The position numbers and the translations under genes are program-made. DNA of 6,104 bases from Oscillospiraceae bacterium (GTDB lineage: Bacteria; Bacillota; Clostridia; Oscillospirales; UBA929), in the NCBI GenBank assembly GCA_031282535.1, contig JAITDM010000180.1, positions 1-6,104 on the forward strand, given 5' to 3'. Each line of letters begins with the position of its first letter. The stretch's first letter is position 1. Positions 3,107 to 6,104 of the stretch are shown one piece after another. The notes under the pieces were generated by a model. It saw only the letters and a list, made by a program, of their open reading frames with translations. It was not told where the DNA came from and searched no databases.

Positions 3107-6104
3107 ATGAAAATCCGCGCCATCCGAACCGTTTCCATCCTGACGGCGCTGTGTCTGCTGTGCGGTCTCACCGCGTGGACAGCAGGCGCCGCCGCCGCGG
3201 CCGAGGGCGTCGTGACCGAGGAGGTGGGCCTCGTCCGCGTCCAGGCGCTCTCGGATACCCTCGTCAGAATCGAGCTGCAGGGCCCGAAGGGCTTTGAGGA
3301 CCGGCCCTCCTACCACATTGTGAACCGCAGCGACTGGCCGGGGGCGACCGTCACAAAGCAGGCGGGCGCCAGCGAGACGCGGATCTCCACGTCCGCCCTC
3401 ACCGTGGTCGTCCCCCACGGCGTCGCCTCCCTGACGGGCGTCTACGTCACGGACCACAGGGGCCGAGAGATCTGGCGCTACACCACCCTGCCGTCGTCCA
3501 CGCCCTACCTGCCCGCACCGGGCGACACGCCGAAGGCCTGGGTCATCGCCGACAACCCCCGCGTCATTCCGGCACCGTGGGGCTACAATCCGATGCCCGC
3601 CGACCACGCCGAATATACGGACATGAACGGCTGGGACACGACCAACCAGGCTCCGGATTTGTTTGTGTTCGTCCCGCAGGGCGACGCCCAACGCCTCCGG
3701 AAGGAATTCACCAAACTGACGGGGCCCTCCGAACTGATCCCGCTGAAGACCTTGGGCCTCTGGCACAGCCGGTATTACGCGTACTCCGAGACCACCGCGC
3801 TGGAGACGATCGACAAGTACCGCACAGAGGGGTTCCCGCTGGATTACTTCGTCGTCGACACCGACTGGCGCATCAGCGCGAGCATCGGCTACGACATCAA
3901 CACCACGCTGTTCCCCGATATGGCGCGGTTCATTCGCACGGCGCACGAGGACAAACAGGTCGACATCGTTTTCAACGACCACCCGGAACCGCAGGGCAGC
4001 GGCCACGCGCTGTCCCAGCAGGATCTCACCTACCGCAACGAAAATCTCCGCCGCCTCCTCGACATCGGCCTCGACGCCTGGTGGTTCGACCGAAACTGGA
4101 GCACCACCATCCGCTCGCCGTTCTCCGGCATCAACAAGGAGAGCTTCGGGATGTATCTATATCAGGCGATCACCCGGGATTACTGGGAGACGCACAAGGC
4201 GGAGGACGCCTACGCCCGGCGGCCGCTCATCATGGGCAATGTGGACGGAATCGACAACGGCGTGTTCAACCGCGCGCCGGACCTGTCCTCACACCGCTTC
4301 TCGATCCAGTGGACGGGCGACACGCACGGCCAGCCCGGTGATTTGCGCCAGGAGATTGTGGACGTGGTGCGCAGCGGCGCCGAGACCTCCCTGCCCTATG
4401 TGAGCTCCGACATCGGCGGCCACATGGATGTGCTGTCGCCGGAGCAGTGGACCCGGTGGACACAGTTCGCGGCGTTCTCCCCCATCTTCCGCTACCACTG
4501 CACGGCCGGCAGCAACCTCGACCGGGCCCCGTGGCTGTACGGCGCGGCCGCGGAGGACATCGCCCGGAATTACATCGGGATGCGCTACCGTCTTCTGCCG
4601 CTGTTCTACGCCCTCTCACGCGAGAATTACGACACAGGGCTTCCGCTTGTCAGGCGGCTCGACTACAACTACCCGGCCTACGCCGAATCGCAGGACAACA
4701 CCCAGTACACACTGGGCGACAACCTTCTGGTCGCCCCCCTCTGGGAATCCGTCTCCACTGTCACGCCGGTACCCGCCGCCTGGCTGAGCCACGACGGCCA
4801 GCCCGGCCTGCTGGCCGAATATTTCAACAACGTTTCCTTGAGCGGTGAGCCCGCGCTGACGCGCACCGAGGCGGACGTCAACTTCCACCTGGGCTACGGC
4901 AGCCCCGGCAGCCCCATCCAGGCCGACAACTTCTCCGCGCGCTGGACCGGAACGCTCCAAGTGGGCGGCGAGGACGTCCAGCTCGCCGTGACCAGCGACG
5001 ACGGCGTCCGCCTGTGGGTCGACGACGTATTGGCGGCCGACCACTGGGTCCCCAGCGACAGCGTCACCACCTACACGGATGTGACCCTGCCGGCCGGCAC
5101 CAGGCATACGATCCGCATTGAATACTACGAGGGGTCGAACAACGCCGTCCTGCGGCTGCAATACAAACGGGCCAACGCGGCGGGCAACGAGCGGACCGTG
5201 TTCATCCCCGACGGCCGGTGGATCGACGTCTGGACCGGCGCAGCCTACGACGGCCCGCAGACGATCACCGTACACCACACCACACAGACCTCCCCGCTCT
5301 TCGTGCGCGCCGGCTCCATCCTCCCGCTCGCGGAAAATGCCTCCTACATCGGCGAGAAACCCTGGGACACGATTGGGCTGGACGTCTATCCGAGCGCCCG
5401 GCTGAGCGGCGCCTCGCAGCTCTACGAAGACGACACGACCTCGGTCGCCTATCAGGCGGGCCTGTCCCGCACCACCGACCTCACCACGTCGTTTGCCGAC
5501 GGCGACGTCGTCGTGCGCATTGGCGCCGCCGCGGGCGCTTACCCCGGCGCGCTCTCCGCGCGGACCTGGAAGGTGCGCGTCCACGCGCCGGACGGCTGGG
5601 GCGCCCTGCTGGCCGCGCGGCTGGACGGGGACAGCGTCACGCCGGTGACGATGCAAAAGGATCCGGCCGCCATGCCGTTCGGGATCACGGGCGGCGCGCC
5701 GGACGCGACCGTGTATGAGATCACAGTCGGTCCCGCCGATGTCGCCGTACCCCACGAGATCCGCCTGACCTTTGCCCATCCGACGGCGGAGACCGTGCCC
5801 GTATACGGCGGCGTACCCGTCGACTTTGAGGTCTCCGACGCCGCCTCGCCGGGCAGCGTCAGCCTGACCGGCGCCGGCGGCTACGATTGGGCCCACTTCG
5901 GGTTGGACGGCGCCGGCGCCGTCACGCGCAAGAGCGGCGCGGCGTCCCCACTGATCGGCGCGCTGACCGCCGAGGGCACGCCGGCGCGGTGGACCGGCTA
6001 CTCGGAATTCAATTGGACGGACGGGGACACGCCCGGCGCGCCCGCGAAGAATTTCGTCACGGCCGGCGTGGCGCTGCCGGACGGCCGTTTTACACTGGAT
6101 CTCG
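3107..6104 (+). CDS. Secreted glycoside hydrolase family 31 enzyme with inserted PA14 domain (3' end outside window)
   Basis: The frame stays open to the window edge: 999 complete codons, no stop. AGGAGG 8 nt before the ATG supports the start. Residues 1-32 form a signal peptide (K2, R4, R7, hydrophobic core 8-24, cleavage in the Ala-rich 28-32 segment; no lipobox), so the enzyme acts outside the membrane. Residues about 36-210 are the N-terminal beta-sandwich. The catalytic barrel (about 213-545) has FVVDTDW (248-254), likely nucleophile Asp328 in WWFDRNW, likely acid/base Asp405 in QWTGD, and SSDIGGH (433-439). A PA14 domain (about 567-688: GLLAEYFNN, SDDGVRLWVDD, EYYEGSNNAVLRLQY) splits the proximal C-terminal beta-domain, which resumes with VFIPDGRWIDVWTG (698-711) and PLFVRAGSILPL (730-741). 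A distal beta-domain contains LDVYP and LYEDD; from about 905 a further module with DWAHFGLDG and FNWTDGD begins. GH31 retaining enzymes cleave alpha-glycosides; I cannot assign the substrate. Confidence 0.93.
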   Translation, partial: MKIRAIRTVSILTALCLLCGLTAWTAGAAAAAEGVVTEEVGLVRVQALSDTLVRIELQGPKGFEDRPSYHIVNRSDWPGATVTKQAGASETRISTSALTVVVPHGVASLTGVYVTDHRGREIWRYTTLPSSTPYLPAPGDTPKAWVIADNPRVIPAPWGYNPMPADHAEYTDMNGWDTTNQAPDLFVFVPQGDAQRLRKEFTKLTGPSELIPLKTLGLWHSRYYAYSETTALETIDKYRTEGFPLDYFVVDTDWRISASIGYDINTTLFPDMARFIRTAHEDKQVDIVFNDHPEPQGSGHALSQQDLTYRNENLRRLLDIGLDAWWFDRNWSTTIRSPFSGINKESFGMYLYQAITRDYWETHKAEDAYARRPLIMGNVDGIDNGVFNRAPDLSSHRFSIQWTGDTHGQPGDLRQEIVDVVRSGAETSLPYVSSDIGGHMDVLSPEQWTRWTQFAAFSPIFRYHCTAGSNLDRAPWLYGAAAEDIARNYIGMRYRLLPLFYALSRENYDTGLPLVRRLDYNYPAYAESQDNTQYTLGDNLLVAPLWESVSTVTPVPAAWLSHDGQPGLLAEYFNNVSLSGEPALTRTEADVNFHLGYGSPGSPIQADNFSARWTGTLQVGGEDVQLAVTSDDGVRLWVDDVLAADHWVPSDSVTTYTDVTLPAGTRHTIRIEYYEGSNNAVLRLQYKRANAAGNERTVFIPDGRWIDVWTGAAYDGPQTITVHHTTQTSPLFVRAGSILPLAENASYIGEKPWDTIGLDVYPSARLSGASQLYEDDTTSVAYQAGLSRTTDLTTSFADGDVVVRIGAAAGAYPGALSARTWKVRVHAPDGWGALLAARLDGDSVTPVTMQKDPAAMPFGITGGAPDATVYEITVGPADVAVPHEIRLTFAHPTAETVPVYGGVPVDFEVSDAASPGSVSLTGAGGYDWAHFGLDGAGAVTRKSGAASPLIGALTAEGTPARWTGYSEFNWTDGDTPGAPAKNFVTAGVALPDGRFTLDL

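Noticed and set aside
3062..4006. Minus-strand open frame of about 314 codons opposite the 5' part of the GH31 gene
   Set aside because: It crosses the GH31 promoter, RBS and signal-peptide region and has low-complexity composition. It is a shadow frame.
3577..4341. Plus-strand open frame of 254 codons in another frame inside the GH31 gene
   Set aside because: The GH31 frame is continuous with all catalytic motifs in phase. The alternative frame gives an Arg/Pro/His-rich product typical of out-of-frame reading of G+C-rich DNA.
4616..5896. Long minus-strand open frame (426 codons) opposite the GH31 gene
   Set aside because: It lies entirely antisense to a recognisable GH31/PA14 protein. Its product is rich in Gly, Arg, Val and Asp with no known motif, as expected from the G+C-biased complement of real codons.

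Overview
The window looks like chromosomal DNA from a high-G+C member of the Bacillota, most likely a Clostridia/Oscillospiraceae-type anaerobe. The reasons are strong AGGAGG-type ribosome binding sites, TTG and GTG starts, SigA-like promoters, a RuvA N-terminus (MFDFIRG...GGVGYACHTSL) of the kind I associate with that group, a DUF4180 protein and a large secreted glycosidase with a Gram-positive-style signal peptide. The taxonomic call is inference from style, not from a marker gene.

Left part (1-2093, all on the minus strand). Reading right to left, ruvA and ruvB encode the Holliday-junction branch-migration complex, and are followed by the first 63 codons of glmM (phosphoglucosamine mutase). 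ruvA and ruvB are 35 bp apart and very probably co-transcribed from a good SigA-type promoter at 2200-2228. A 198-bp G+C-rich gap separates ruvB from glmM. RuvA carries a Gly at one of the two conserved acidic-pin positions.

Middle part (2094-3106). This is a less G+C-rich stretch holding one small plus-strand gene, a DUF4180-family protein of unknown function (116 residues from a GTG start). It has its own extended -10 promoter. Two consecutive hairpins follow it, the second terminator-like. A 15-bp direct repeat lies on either side of this unit, so it may be an inserted or exchanged islet, although the repeat is low in complexity.

Right part (3107-6104, plus strand). One long open reading frame runs off the window without a stop (at least 999 residues). 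It encodes a secreted glycoside hydrolase family 31 enzyme: signal peptide, N-terminal beta-sandwich, (beta/alpha)8 catalytic barrel with Asp328 as likely nucleophile and Asp405 as likely acid/base, a proximal C-terminal beta-domain split by a PA14 domain, a distal beta-domain, and the start of a further extracellular beta-sandwich module. It has one or two upstream promoters and an excellent RBS.

The three parts look functionally independent: DNA repair and cell-wall precursor synthesis, an orphan small protein, and extracellular glycan degradation. I see no phage, transposase, CRISPR, toxin-antitoxin or defence locus. The most interesting items are the domain layout and active-site signature of the GH31 enzyme, the RuvA pin substitution and the possible DUF4180 islet.
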